A stretch of DNA of 64,000 bases, from assembly GCA_016125495.1 (NCBI GenBank), contig WGLQ01000007.1:310001-374000 (forward strand), in the 5' to 3' direction. Below are positions 10,852 to 19,607 of this stretch, in pieces. The stretch's first letter is position 1; every line of letters begins with the position of its first letter. The notes under the pieces were generated by a model. It made no database searches. It was not told the DNA's origin and was given only the letters and a program-made list of their open reading frames with translations. Made by a program: the position numbers and the translations under genes. This DNA is from Hyphomicrobiales bacterium. Its GTDB lineage: Bacteria > Pseudomonadota > Alphaproteobacteria > Rhizobiales > RI-29.

Positions 10852-13713
10852 TCAACGGCCCTCGGATTCGCCGCGGTCGAATCGCCGTGCGAAATCGGTG
10901 ATGCCGCCACCGGCCAGAATGCGGGCCTGCCCCACCCAGTTCTCGCGCTCGATCCGACCCTTGAAATCGAGCTGCTCGCTGATCGATTCGATGTCGGCTT
11001 CCGTGAAGTCGGCGATCTGGCGATACTGGGTGATCCCCATCTGGAAGAGCTTGCGCTCGATCACCACGCCGATACCGCGGATCCGCTTGAGGTCGTCCGG
11101 CGCGGACGGCGCCCGCTGCCCGATGACCCGGCGGCCCGAACCCTGTTCGCCACGAAGAGCCTCCGAGCGAACTGAGCGCAGTCCGGCGAAATTGCGCCGC
11201 ACCCGCCCCGCTCCTGCCTCCCCCGAACGATCGGCATCGTCGCCCCCTTCGCCGTCCTCTGGCTCGACATGGGCACCGCTCGACAACGCCGGTTCCACCT
11301 CGGTCAGGACCTCGCGCGCCGCCCCTTTCAGCCTCGTCTCGCTCGAGTCGGCTGTCTCGCTCGTGGCCGCGACGGCGGCTGCTGCGGCCAGTGCAGCGGC
11401 CGCGCTTGCGCTCTGCATCGCCGCTTCGTCCGCCGGCGGCGACGCCGCGCCAGCTTCCTGGTGTCTCGTGGCAAGCACGCGCCGCGCATAGAGCGTCTGC
11501 CCGCCTCTCGCCAATACGGCCGCCTGCTCGATCCAGTTCTGACGCTCGACGCGGCCACGTTCGCCCAGCGCCGCATTGAGCGCGCGCACATGCTCGGCTT
11601 CGAGGCCGGCGATATCGGCATAGGTGGTGATGCCATGCCCACCCAGCATCGAAGCCGTCCAGGCATCGATACCGGCAACGAGGGTGAGATCATCCTCGCC
11701 CGGTGCCATGGCGGGGCCGGCCGAAGCGGAACCCTGCTGGGTGGCGACGGCGACGCCTGATCCGGCCGCCGCCGCCGCTATGGCCAGCGCCGTATCGGAA
11801 ATGTCGGTCCCGCCGCTCGTCCCTTCATCCTCGACGGTCGCGTCGAGATCGGCTTCTTCCCGACCCGCGGTCCGCGCGCGCCAATCCTCGATCGGGGCCG
11901 CGTCCGGTTCCGCGGAATCGATGCGGGCGATCGCCTCGTCGACCACTTCCGCATCCTCGTCGTCGTCAGCGCCCTGCAGCACCTCTTCGCGGATCAGATC
12001 GTCATCGGCGTTCGAGCGCATCCGGTCGCGATGCCGAAAGACGCCATCGTCCTCGTCGTCATCGTCGTCATCGTCATGATCATCATCGTCGTCGTCTTCG
12101 TCTTCGTCTTCGTCTTCGTCTTCTTCTTCGTCGTCGTCGCTGTCCGGCTCGTCCTCATCGTCCCGATCGTCGTCTTCGTCGTCTTCGTCGTCCTCGTCCT
12201 CGTCTTCTTCGTCGTCGCCCTCGTCCTCATCGTCATAATCGTCGTCGGCATCTGCGACCACGTGGCCACGCAGAGGCTCGTGCGTCTCGTCCAAGGGCTC
12301 TCCCGCACTGCCCTCCTCGTCGACGGCGACGTCGTCGTCTCCATCCTGTTCGTCGGGCATCGGAATGGGCGCCGGACCGACATCCCAGCCGGGCGCCTCG
12401 TTGCCATTGGCCTCTCGAACGTCTTCGAAGCTGGTGATCTCGGCGGTCGACTCAACGGTGGCGACGCTCTCGGCCTCGGCCACCGATGGGGTTCCCTCGA
12501 AGCCGCGCGCGACCGCGGCCGCCGCGGCCGCAGCCAGCACGCTCGCCCCGCGCGGCGCGCTGCCTGCATGCGCTGCGCCCTGCTCGACTTCCGCGATCTT
12601 CAGCGCACCGAGATCACGCCGGCGCACGAAGTGCGTCGTGCCACCCCTCTCGAGCACGGCAGCCTGCTCGATCCAGCCTTCGCGCGAGATGCGGCCATGG
12701 CCGAAGACGCGGTCGAGGCCGTCGACCTGAACCGCATCGAGACCAGCGATCTGATCGAAACCAGTCACCCCCAACTCCGCGAGGCGGCGGGCGGTGTCGG
12801 CATCGATACCGCGAATTCGTGTGAGATCGTCGGTTCGCCCGCTCGCGGGCGTCACCTGCGGCACATCGCCGATCCAGGACACATCGGCGGCCAAGACGTT
12901 TGCAGCGGGCCGCATCGCGGCGGCAGCGGCGGCGGCAGCCGCGAGCGCAACGGCCGCGTCGTCGCCACCGATCCCCTCGTGGCTGCGTTCACCGCCAACG
13001 GTCGCGACCGTGGCGATGGTCGCCGGGATCACCTCCGACAGCGTCGGCCGACTCTCGATCACGGGGCCTGCGCCCTGGTTCACGCCAGCTCCGGCCGCGC
13101 GCGCGGCATCGGCCGCTGCCGCCAAGGCCCGGGCATGTGCCATGTCGTCGACTTCCTCGGCCCCGCCAGCGACGTCGGCGCCGCCCGCAGCCGCGCTTCG
13201 GCCGGTGGCTAGATCGACCTCGGCCATCTGCACATCGCGATCGGACGGAACCACGGCCTGCGGAGCCGGGGCCTCGTCGACGCCCCGAGAGGGAGTGGCG
13301 CCTCCGAGCCCCGACTCCATCTGCTCCAGGGACGCACGGGCCTGCGCGCCGGCCGCCTCGACACCATCCTGCGCCCTCGCCACGACCTCGCTGACCGAAC
13401 GCTCCGTCGAGGCGGAGACGCGGTCGATGGCACCGTCGTCCCGCAGCGCGCTGGCCGTACCCGCCACGACTGCCGCCCCTGCGGCCACCGCAGCCGACGC
13501 CTCCCCGACACCTCCCGCGCGAGCCGTATCGTGCTGCTGGCGCTGGAGCCGACGTGCCTCGGGCGTATAGGCGCGACCACGCGGATCGGCCGCCGCTTCG
13601 AGTGCATCTTGCCGCGCGGGAAAGAACCACAACCGGAGCATGAGCCCGATGAGCGCGCCGACGAGAAACACGGCCAGCAGAATGATGGCAGTCTGGAACG
13701 CGTAGTACGTCAT
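10852..13713 (-). CDS. Membrane-anchored protein with three helix-hairpin-helix-like (H3TH) modules and a long Asp/Glu tract
   Basis: A 953-residue protein of unknown function. Residues 7-31 are a membrane segment, followed by an Ala-rich, coiled region. Three related modules occur near residues 295-365, 673-745 and 880-945. Each starts DDL(T/K)-x-(I/V)-x-GI, continues through a G(I/V)T-(x)-DQIAGL-like segment, and ends R-x-x-W(I/V)xQAx(V/I)LxxGG. This pattern matches the predicted flap-endonuclease-like H3TH family, usually found as one copy at the end of short proteins. Between modules 1 and 2 lies a tract of about 70 almost purely acidic residues (488-558). No nuclease active site is visible, so DNA binding is inferred only from the fold. 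It lies downstream of the 34-residue membrane peptide and the BON/OmpA gene, same strand. Confidence 0.8.
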   Translation of the reverse strand: MTYYAFQTAIILLAVFLVGALIGLMLRLWFFPARQDALEAAADPRGRAYTPEARRLQRQQHDTARAGGVGEASAAVAAGAAVVAGTASALRDDGAIDRVSASTERSVSEVVARAQDGVEAAGAQARASLEQMESGLGGATPSRGVDEAPAPQAVVPSDRDVQMAEVDLATGRSAAAGGADVAGGAEEVDDMAHARALAAAADAARAAGAGVNQGAGPVIESRPTLSEVIPATIATVATVGGERSHEGIGGDDAAVALAAAAAAAAAMRPAANVLAADVSWIGDVPQVTPASGRTDDLTRIRGIDADTARRLAELGVTGFDQIAGLDAVQVDGLDRVFGHGRISREGWIEQAAVLERGGTTHFVRRRDLGALKIAEVEQGAAHAGSAPRGASVLAAAAAAAVARGFEGTPSVAEAESVATVESTAEITSFEDVREANGNEAPGWDVGPAPIPMPDEQDGDDDVAVDEEGSAGEPLDETHEPLRGHVVADADDDYDDEDEGDDEEDEDEDDEDDEDDDRDDEDEPDSDDDEEEDEDEDEDEDDDDDDHDDDDDDDEDDGVFRHRDRMRSNADDDLIREEVLQGADDDEDAEVVDEAIARIDSAEPDAAPIEDWRARTAGREEADLDATVEDEGTSGGTDISDTALAIAAAAAGSGVAVATQQGSASAGPAMAPGEDDLTLVAGIDAWTASMLGGHGITTYADIAGLEAEHVRALNAALGERGRVERQNWIEQAAVLARGGQTLYARRVLATRHQEAGAASPPADEAAMQSASAAAALAAAAAVAATSETADSSETRLKGAAREVLTEVEPALSSGAHVEPEDGEGGDDADRSGEAGAGRVRRNFAGLRSVRSEALRGEQGSGRRVIGQRAPSAPDDLKRIRGIGVVIERKLFQMGITQYRQIADFTEADIESISEQLDFKGRIERENWVGQARILAGGGITDFARRFDRGESEGR
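12042..12252 (-). repeat. Low-complexity GAC/GAT/GAG codon tract
   Basis: About 210 bp made almost only of Asp and Glu codons (read on the plus strand as gtc/atc/ctc triplets). It encodes the acidic tract of the H3TH protein. Simple trinucleotide runs like this are prone to length change by replication slippage. Confidence 0.85.
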
Positions 13714-13837
13714 GGCCCTAGCCCCTGTTAACGATCACCATCGCTCAGCGCGCGGCCCTCCCCGGAACCGCGACCGGCGCCCCATCATTGGCATGAAGAC
13801 CGCTCCCCTGCCACGGCCGGATCGCCAGCCTGCGGCC

Positions 13838-13942
13838 TCAGCGGTCGTCGCGGCGGGGCGAGCCGGCATACCAGCCGAGCACCAGTCCGATCACGAAAAC
13901 GAGCGCAACGTATGGCGCCAGTTGCTCGATCAGATAGACCAT
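13838..13942 (-). CDS. 34-residue small membrane protein
   Basis: A short open frame from ATG at 13942 to TGA at 13838. It encodes MVYLIEQLAPYVALVFVIGL and then LVLGWYAGSPRRDDR: one hydrophobic helix (about residues 9-26) with a basic/charged C-terminal tail. A strong ribosome-binding region (AGGTGAGGTGG) ends three bases before the ATG, which supports translation. It lies between the BON/OmpA gene (114 bp upstream) and the H3TH gene (124 bp downstream), same strand, so all three may be cotranscribed. Function unknown. Longer overlapping frames in this interval lack such a ribosome-binding site and read as Arg-rich nonsense. Confidence 0.65.
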   Translation of the reverse strand: MVYLIEQLAPYVALVFVIGLVLGWYAGSPRRDDR

Positions 13943-14056
13943 TGCACCACCTCACCTTGGAACCGGGGCCCGGCCGCCACCCATGCCTCGGGGCGATGGC
14001 GGCTCGGCGCCACGCGGGCACGACCGGTCGCCGCGCCCGCGAACGACACACGGTGC

Positions 14057-17000
14057 CTATTCCAGCAACACCGTGAATTCGATCCGCCGGTTGAGCCGCT
14101 TGTTCGCGGCCGTCGTATTGGGAGCCACGGGCCGCGTCTCGCCATAGCCCCGGGCGACCATGCGCTCACGCTCGATCCCCGCGTTCGCCAGATAGCGCAC
14201 GACGGAATCCGCGCGCTCGTCCGATAGGCGCCTGTTGTAGCGCTCCTCCCCGTCCGAGTCGGTATGGCCCGAAATCTCGATGGTGGCGTCCGGACAGCGT
14301 TTCGCGACGTCGGCGAGAGTGCGCAAGGTCGGTTCGCTTTCGGCCTCGAGAACGGCGCTGTTCTTGGCGAAGTTGATGGTCCCCTCGCGCGCCGCGGTGT
14401 TGAGCACGACCTCGCAGACGTCGTTCGCGATGACACCCGTGCTCGCCAGGACCTCCTCGACGTTCACCTTCGGAAGCACCCGCTGGGGTTCGACGATATC
14501 GGCCGTGTTCGCCCGGTAAGAGAGCGGCATGGCATTGTCGATCGCGGTGCGCACCTTGTCGCTCGCCTCGCGCGAGGGGCTGACGCCGCTCAGCGTGACC
14601 TTGGTCCCCTCGATGGTCGCCACCCCGTTCTGCAAGCGCGAGAGCTGGCCGATGGCGACGCTGGCGGCGCGCAGATACTGCTCCGGTTCGCCGCGCGCGA
14701 GCGTCAGCCGGTCGACCACCTCGCTCGCGGGAAACCGCCGCCGGCTGAGATCGACCAGGGCATTGCGCACGACTTCGCTCGGCACCACGCCCTCGAGGAT
14801 GACCCGGCCGTCGCGGTGCTCGGCCGTCAACCGGTAGGGAGCGGCGACGGGCAGCGCCTCGACCACCGGTGCCGGCGGCCTCAGGGCGATTTCGTCGCGA
14901 CCTCTGTAACCGGCGCCCAGCGCGGCCGAAGTGAAGCCTCGCGCGGCCTCGGCCGCCGCGCTGTCGCTCGCCGTCCCGCGCACCGCGAGTTGCTGATCGT
15001 CGAGCACGGCCTCGCCCTCGCTCAATCTGGCCAGCGCAGAAAGGCCTGCCCTGGCGCTTGCCAGCCAGTTGTCCGCCCGCCCACCGCGCACGTCGAGCGA
15101 CACGCTGAGCTTGCGCCCGGGAAAGAGCCGGCGCGCCTCGGCGACCAGCGCATCGCGGCTCCTCTCGTCCGGCACGCCTCCGGTCAATTCTACGCCGCCT
15201 TCGCTGAGCGCCGCACGCCACTTGAAGCGCGGCTCGGGCGGCGTCTCGACCTCGATCTCATCGCGCGTGGCGAGCCCGAGGCCGGCGATCTCGCGCACCC
15301 GCTCGAGCGCCCGCGAGCGATCCGCCTCGCGCGCGGCCCGCCCTGTCACGGTGAGTTCGGCCCCGTTCAATTCGGCACTGCCGTTGCCGATCTCGTCCAA
15401 CGCCCCGAGCGCGCCCCAGACCATGGCGAGCCAGGTGTCCTCGCCCCCGGTCATACCGGATGCGAGGCGCATGCGATCGTTGATGCGAAAGCCCGGAAAG
15501 AGCTGCGCCAACTCCCCGAGCGCGTCACCTCGTGCCCGCTCGCTCGGCACGAAGCCGTCGAGCAGGATGGTGTCGCCCGCCATCCTGGCCGACCAGCGGA
15601 ACGGATCGGCGAGAGGTGGCTCGACGTTGTTCACCGCCAGTTCGAGGCCGCCGGGCAGGCTCGAGCCGAGGGCCCCACGGAGCGCTGCGTCCGCATCGCC
15701 GTCGCGCGAACGCCCGAAGATGCTGAGGCTGAGATCGGTGAGGGAGACCGATCCCATCTCGAGGTCACCGAGGCGCGCGATCGCATAGCGCATGGCGGTC
15801 GCCCAATCCCCCGTCGCGGGCACACCGCGCGCCAGCACCATGCGGTCGACGATCCGGCGGCCGGGATGCGCGCCACGCGCCAGACTGAGCGCGAGGTCGC
15901 GCGCCTCCTCGCTGGGGACATGACCGCTCAACACCAACTCGTCACCCGTGAGTTCGGCTTGCCACGTGAAGGGGTCGGCGACCGGCAGGTCCGCCTCGAC
16001 GAAACCGATTTCGGGTTGCGCCGAAAAGCCCGCCGGCAGGAGGCCGCCGATCGCGGTCCCGACGTCACGCGCCGTCGCCTCGCTCTGCGCCCTCCCGACG
16101 AGATCGAGCGCGCCGTCGCGCATCGAGAGCGCTCCTTCGTTGAGGCGGGCGAGTTGCGCCAGCGCGATCCGCAGCGCGCCTTCCCAGCCCTCCGGGGCAC
16201 CACGCGCCACCGTTGCGGTGTCCTCGATCCGGGCCCCGGGGAACTGCGTCGCCAGCGCCTCGAGCACCCGCCCGCGCGCCTCCTCGCTCGGCACGTGCCC
16301 GGCCATGCGCAAGCGCTTACCATCGAAGAACACGGCGAATTCGAACGGCGAGACGGTCGGCACCTCGGGCTCGATGAAGTCGACGTCGGCGGCGACCGCA
16401 AAGCCCGAGGGCAGACCGACACCGGCACCCTCGCGCAACTCACGCGCCGTCGCCTCCCCGCGCGCGCGCCCACTGAAATCGACGCTCTTGTCGGTCAGCA
16501 CCGCGCGCCCGCTTTCCAGAAGGCCGAGGCGCGCGAGCAGCCCATCGGCCGCCGCCTCGAAACCCTCCGGAGCACCGTTCGCCAAGGTCATCTCGTCGAC
16601 GATCGTGACACCCGGCCGCGCCGCGCGCGCCGCCGCGAGCAGGCGCCCACGCGTCGCCTCGTCGGGCACGTGGCCGCGCAACACGAACCGGCCACCATCG
16701 AAAAAGGCATCCCAGGCATAGGGAACCACCGTCGGAATGATCGGCTCGCGAAACGCGATGCGCGTCCTTGCGCCGAACCCGCCGGGCATTTCGGCGCCGA
16801 ACCGTGCTTCGAGATCACGCGCCGTCGCTTCCTTCACCGCTTCCCCTTCGAGCGAGACCTGCCGATCCGAAAACGCGAGCCGCCCCCCCTCGAGCAATGC
16901 AAGGCCGGCCAGCCCGCGCTCGACGGCCACTGCCCAACCCTCTGGCGCGCCGCGCGCCAGCGCCATGCGGTCATCGATCCGACGTCCGGCAAAGAGCCGC

Positions 17001-18136
17001 GCCGCCTCGCTTCGAAGCCGTTCACGCGTCGCCTCGTCGGGTACGTGCCCCGACAGCACCACGGCATCACCGGCGCTCTCGATAGCGAGCGTGAACGGCT
17101 TTGCCGTCGCGATCTCGCGCTCGACGAACTGGACGTTCGCGCCCACGGCGTAGCGCTCCGGCAGTCGCCTCGGCAGATTGCCGCGTATGTCTTTCGCCGT
17201 CTCCTCGGTCTGTGCGATACCCTCGAATGTGATGGCCGTATCGGCGAAGTCGAGGCTGCCCGCGTTGAGCCGCCCCAGCTCGGCGAGCGCTCGGCCCACC
17301 GCCTCCACCCAGCCGCGCGGCGCGCCGTCCCCGTCCGCCATCTGATCGACGATCTCGGCCCCAGCGAAGGCCGCGCGCGCGGCTTCGATGACCGCGAGCC
17401 GCGCCTCGTCGTCGGGAACATAGCCGCTCAACACCAACCTGCCGTCGCGCCAACGCGCGCTCCAGGGGAACGGCTTGATTCGCGGTGGTAGGATCGAGAC
17501 CGATCCCCGCTGGACGCCGGCTGGCAAGCCACCTTCGAAGTCGCGTCGGATGCCGGTGTAGCTCGCGCTGTCGCGAGCCCGACCGTGAATCGCGATCGAG
17601 GCGTCGGTGAGTGACACCTCGCCTTCCGTCAGACCACCGAGCTGGCGCACGCCGAAGCTGATGCCCCCGAGCCAGACATCGCGCGGCGGGGCACCGCGGG
17701 CGAGTTCCATGCGATCGTTGATCGCGAAACTCGGAAAGGCCGCCCGCACCATGCCGATGATGTCGTTCCGGGTCGCCTCGTCGGGCACCGAGCCCTTCAG
17801 CTTGATGCGATTCTCGTCCCGGCTGAGCGTGACACCATAGGGCGAACGTTCCGGAATGAGCTCGGCCCGATCCTCGACGATGCGCACGCCGTGCAAGCGC
17901 TCGGCCATGGTGACCGCGCGCCGGCGTTCCGCCTCGCTGACCGCCCGCCCGCCGAGGCGACCGTCTCGCCCTTCGAAGCCCGGCTCGGCCCAACCGAGCC
18001 CGGCCTGATCGAGCGTCTGTTTGATGCGGACCGTCAGCTCCTGTTCGATACGTGGCCGCTCGGCGATGTTGACGATGCCGTAGACCAGCAGCAGCGGCAG
18101 GACACCCCACAGTAGCCGGGACGGTCTCCAACGCAT
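14057..18136 (-). CDS. Giant BON-repeat protein with C-terminal OmpA domain
   Basis: A 1359-residue protein. The start at 18136 (MRWRPSRLLWG) has GGGAG six bases upstream. A single N-terminal membrane segment (8-24) is followed by about nine repeats of roughly 124 residues, from about residue 100 to 1230. Each repeat carries G-x-(V)-x-L-x-GHVPDEATR, an (F)PG-x-x-I-x-D-x-M-x-LARGAPEGW segment, then a second half ending GRAxxEATARD and LPxGF. The repeats resemble paired BON modules. Residues 1254-1359 are an OmpA-type peptidoglycan-binding domain (EISGHTDSDGEERYNRRLS, RGYGETRPVAPN, NRRIEFTVL). It is predicted to span the periplasm from inner membrane to cell wall. OmpA/BON proteins usually have one or two BON units; nine is exceptional. 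Confidence 0.85.
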   Translation of the reverse strand: MRWRPSRLLWGVLPLLLVYGIVNIAERPRIEQELTVRIKQTLDQAGLGWAEPGFEGRDGRLGGRAVSEAERRRAVTMAERLHGVRIVEDRAELIPERSPYGVTLSRDENRIKLKGSVPDEATRNDIIGMVRAAFPSFAINDRMELARGAPPRDVWLGGISFGVRQLGGLTEGEVSLTDASIAIHGRARDSASYTGIRRDFEGGLPAGVQRGSVSILPPRIKPFPWSARWRDGRLVLSGYVPDDEARLAVIEAARAAFAGAEIVDQMADGDGAPRGWVEAVGRALAELGRLNAGSLDFADTAITFEGIAQTEETAKDIRGNLPRRLPERYAVGANVQFVEREIATAKPFTLAIESAGDAVVLSGHVPDEATRERLRSEAARLFAGRRIDDRMALARGAPEGWAVAVERGLAGLALLEGGRLAFSDRQVSLEGEAVKEATARDLEARFGAEMPGGFGARTRIAFREPIIPTVVPYAWDAFFDGGRFVLRGHVPDEATRGRLLAAARAARPGVTIVDEMTLANGAPEGFEAAADGLLARLGLLESGRAVLTDKSVDFSGRARGEATARELREGAGVGLPSGFAVAADVDFIEPEVPTVSPFEFAVFFDGKRLRMAGHVPSEEARGRVLEALATQFPGARIEDTATVARGAPEGWEGALRIALAQLARLNEGALSMRDGALDLVGRAQSEATARDVGTAIGGLLPAGFSAQPEIGFVEADLPVADPFTWQAELTGDELVLSGHVPSEEARDLALSLARGAHPGRRIVDRMVLARGVPATGDWATAMRYAIARLGDLEMGSVSLTDLSLSIFGRSRDGDADAALRGALGSSLPGGLELAVNNVEPPLADPFRWSARMAGDTILLDGFVPSERARGDALGELAQLFPGFRINDRMRLASGMTGGEDTWLAMVWGALGALDEIGNGSAELNGAELTVTGRAAREADRSRALERVREIAGLGLATRDEIEVETPPEPRFKWRAALSEGGVELTGGVPDERSRDALVAEARRLFPGRKLSVSLDVRGGRADNWLASARAGLSALARLSEGEAVLDDQQLAVRGTASDSAAAEAARGFTSAALGAGYRGRDEIALRPPAPVVEALPVAAPYRLTAEHRDGRVILEGVVPSEVVRNALVDLSRRRFPASEVVDRLTLARGEPEQYLRAASVAIGQLSRLQNGVATIEGTKVTLSGVSPSREASDKVRTAIDNAMPLSYRANTADIVEPQRVLPKVNVEEVLASTGVIANDVCEVVLNTAAREGTINFAKNSAVLEAESEPTLRTLADVAKRCPDATIEISGHTDSDGEERYNRRLSDERADSVVRYLANAGIERERMVARGYGETRPVAPNTTAANKRLNRRIEFTVLLE

Positions 18137-18376
18137 GTCAGTGCTCCCTCGAACTTCCCGAGCGTCCTGACCAGCCCGAGCATCACGCCGCCCCCGGACC
18201 GGCGGCCGCGAGGGTGAACAGGACCTCGATAGCACCGTCGGCCCAATGGCATGTGACATCGTTCGGCTGGCCCGAACGCGGTCGGACTATAGGGGTAGCA
18301 TTGGTCTTTTCATAGCGTCCAATCGTGCCAAGAAGTTACGCCAGATGCCCCTCTGAACGTCCCTGGCGATCGCCCG

Positions 18377-18739
18377 TCAGTGGAGCCGCGAACCGTTCGG
18401 AACCGGCCGTTCCGGGCGCACGAGCACGACGGCGCCGGCCGAGTCGGCAAAGCCCAGTGTGAGCACTTCGGAAATGAACGGACCGATCTGGCGTGGTGGA
18501 AAATTGACCACCGCCGCGACCTGCATACCGACCAGCATCTCGGGCGTGTAGTGGACGGTGATCTGCGCACTAGAGCGTTTGACGCCGATCTCGGGACCGA
18601 AATCGATCCGGAGCTTGTAGGCGGGCTTGCGGGCTTGCGGGAACGCCTCGACCTCGACCACGGTGCCGACACGCACGTCGACTGAAAGGAAGGTCTCGAA
18701 ATCGATCGTGCCGCTCCGGCCTTTACTGTCGCTGCTCAT
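18377..18739 (-). CDS. csaA: CsaA-like tRNA-binding-domain protein
   Basis: A 120-residue EMAP/Trbp111-type OB-fold protein. Signatures are [40 protein letters not shown], the [20 protein letters not shown] strand pair, and [12 protein letters not shown]. CsaA binds tRNA as a dimer and has been described as a secretion-related chaperone; which role applies here is not known. Its length is normal (110-125). A GAGGGGATGGC site precedes the ATG. It is the last gene of a minus-strand run after the TetR/COQ9-like gene. About 240 bp without a recognisable gene separate it from the BON/OmpA start. Confidence 0.92.
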   Translation of the reverse strand: MSSDSKGRSGTIDFETFLSVDVRVGTVVEVEAFPQARKPAYKLRIDFGPEIGVKRSSAQITVHYTPEMLVGMQVAAVVNFPPRQIGPFISEVLTLGFADSAGAVVLVRPERPVPNGSRLH

Positions 18740-18790
18740 GCCATCCCCTCGATCCGTTGCGCCGGCGCCGATGTTGCGACCCGACCGTGT

Positions 18791-19501
18791 TCACGCAGCC
18801 GCCCCGGCAGCGCCGGTCGGCCCCTCGCCGCCGCCCGCGGCCTCGCCCGTCGGCCCGCCATCGCCGGCCTCGCTCGCCCGGCGCGCGCGCCGTGCCCCGC
18901 CCAAGGCCTCGCACGCCAACCGCACGAGGCCTCCGGCCGCATCACAGGTATTGCGCACCAGCTGCTCGCTGCGCCGCAGGCGTTTGTCGAGGCGCGCCAT
19001 CGTCCGGGCCATGCCGGGATCGTCGTCGTCGAGCCAGCAGCCGAAGGCATCGCTGTAAATGGCCGCCAGTCCGAGCGTGCGCGCGAGCCCGCCGGGGCCG
19101 TCCACCGGAAACCCCGCCGCCGCCAGCATCCAGCGCTGCGAATTCAGCAGCGGCTTGACGAGGTCCGTCTGCAGTCCGGCCGTTCGCACGATGCGCCCGA
19201 TCGCCGCGCGATCCCCGGCCATCGCCTCGAACCGCATCATGACGACGTCGAAGAGCCGCTCGCGGGGCTCCGCACTCGCATCCAGTTCCCGGCTCGCCCG
19301 CTCGAGCACCGTGTCGTCGATCCGGCGCACATAGGCCTTGAGCACGGCCGCCATGCTCGGGAACGCGCGGCGCATGGTGGCAAGGTCGATGCCAGCGCCA
19401 CGCGCCAGTTCGGCGAGCGTCAGCTCCGACCAGTCCCGCTGCTCGGCTTGCACGAGCAGTTCGTTGACGACACGCCGCCGAACGTCTTCGAGTTCACTCA
19501 T
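18791..19501 (-). CDS. TetR/COQ9-like regulator
   Basis: A 236-residue helical protein. The start MSELEDVRRRVV at 19501 follows a clear GGAGGA site; longer in-frame starts lie upstream. The N-terminal about 55 residues fit a TetR helix-turn-helix (WSELTLAELARGAGIDLATM, then RRAFPSMAAVLKAYVRRID). The C-terminal part (RTLGLAAIYSDAFGCWLDDD, then PGMARTMARLDKRLRR) resembles the alphaproteobacterial TetR and COQ9 families, which share a fold. The last 35 residues are Gly/Ala/Arg-rich and disordered. COQ9 would act in ubiquinone synthesis, TetR in repression; the sequence does not decide. Neighbours: proC upstream (about 100 bp), csaA downstream. Confidence 0.75.
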   Translation of the reverse strand: MSELEDVRRRVVNELLVQAEQRDWSELTLAELARGAGIDLATMRRAFPSMAAVLKAYVRRIDDTVLERASRELDASAEPRERLFDVVMMRFEAMAGDRAAIGRIVRTAGLQTDLVKPLLNSQRWMLAAAGFPVDGPGGLARTLGLAAIYSDAFGCWLDDDDPGMARTMARLDKRLRRSEQLVRNTCDAAGGLVRLACEALGGARRARRASEAGDGGPTGEAAGGGEGPTGAAGAAA

Positions 19502-19607
19502 CGGGTCCTCCGGAAATGGTTGCCGCAACGGCATGCCCTCGCCCGTCACTGCGACCGGCTCGTCGGATGCTCCCTGGTACGACGCGCCGCCCGGCCGCCG
19601 GATCACC

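Noticed and set aside
12031-13212. Plus-strand 393-codon frame with a very hydrophobic VIVVFVFVF stretch
   Set aside because: It is the antisense of the Asp/Glu codon tract of the H3TH gene; the hydrophobicity is a by-product of gac/gag complements and there is no ribosome-binding site.
13785-14051. 88-codon minus-strand frame overlapping the 34-aa peptide
   Set aside because: Arg/Pro-rich with no ribosome-binding site; the overlapping short frame has a strong one and a membrane helix.
14264-17491. Plus-strand 1075-codon frame opposite the BON/OmpA gene
   Set aside because: High-GC antisense shadow; Arg/His/Gly-rich with no domain pattern, while the minus strand has clear repeats and an OmpA domain.
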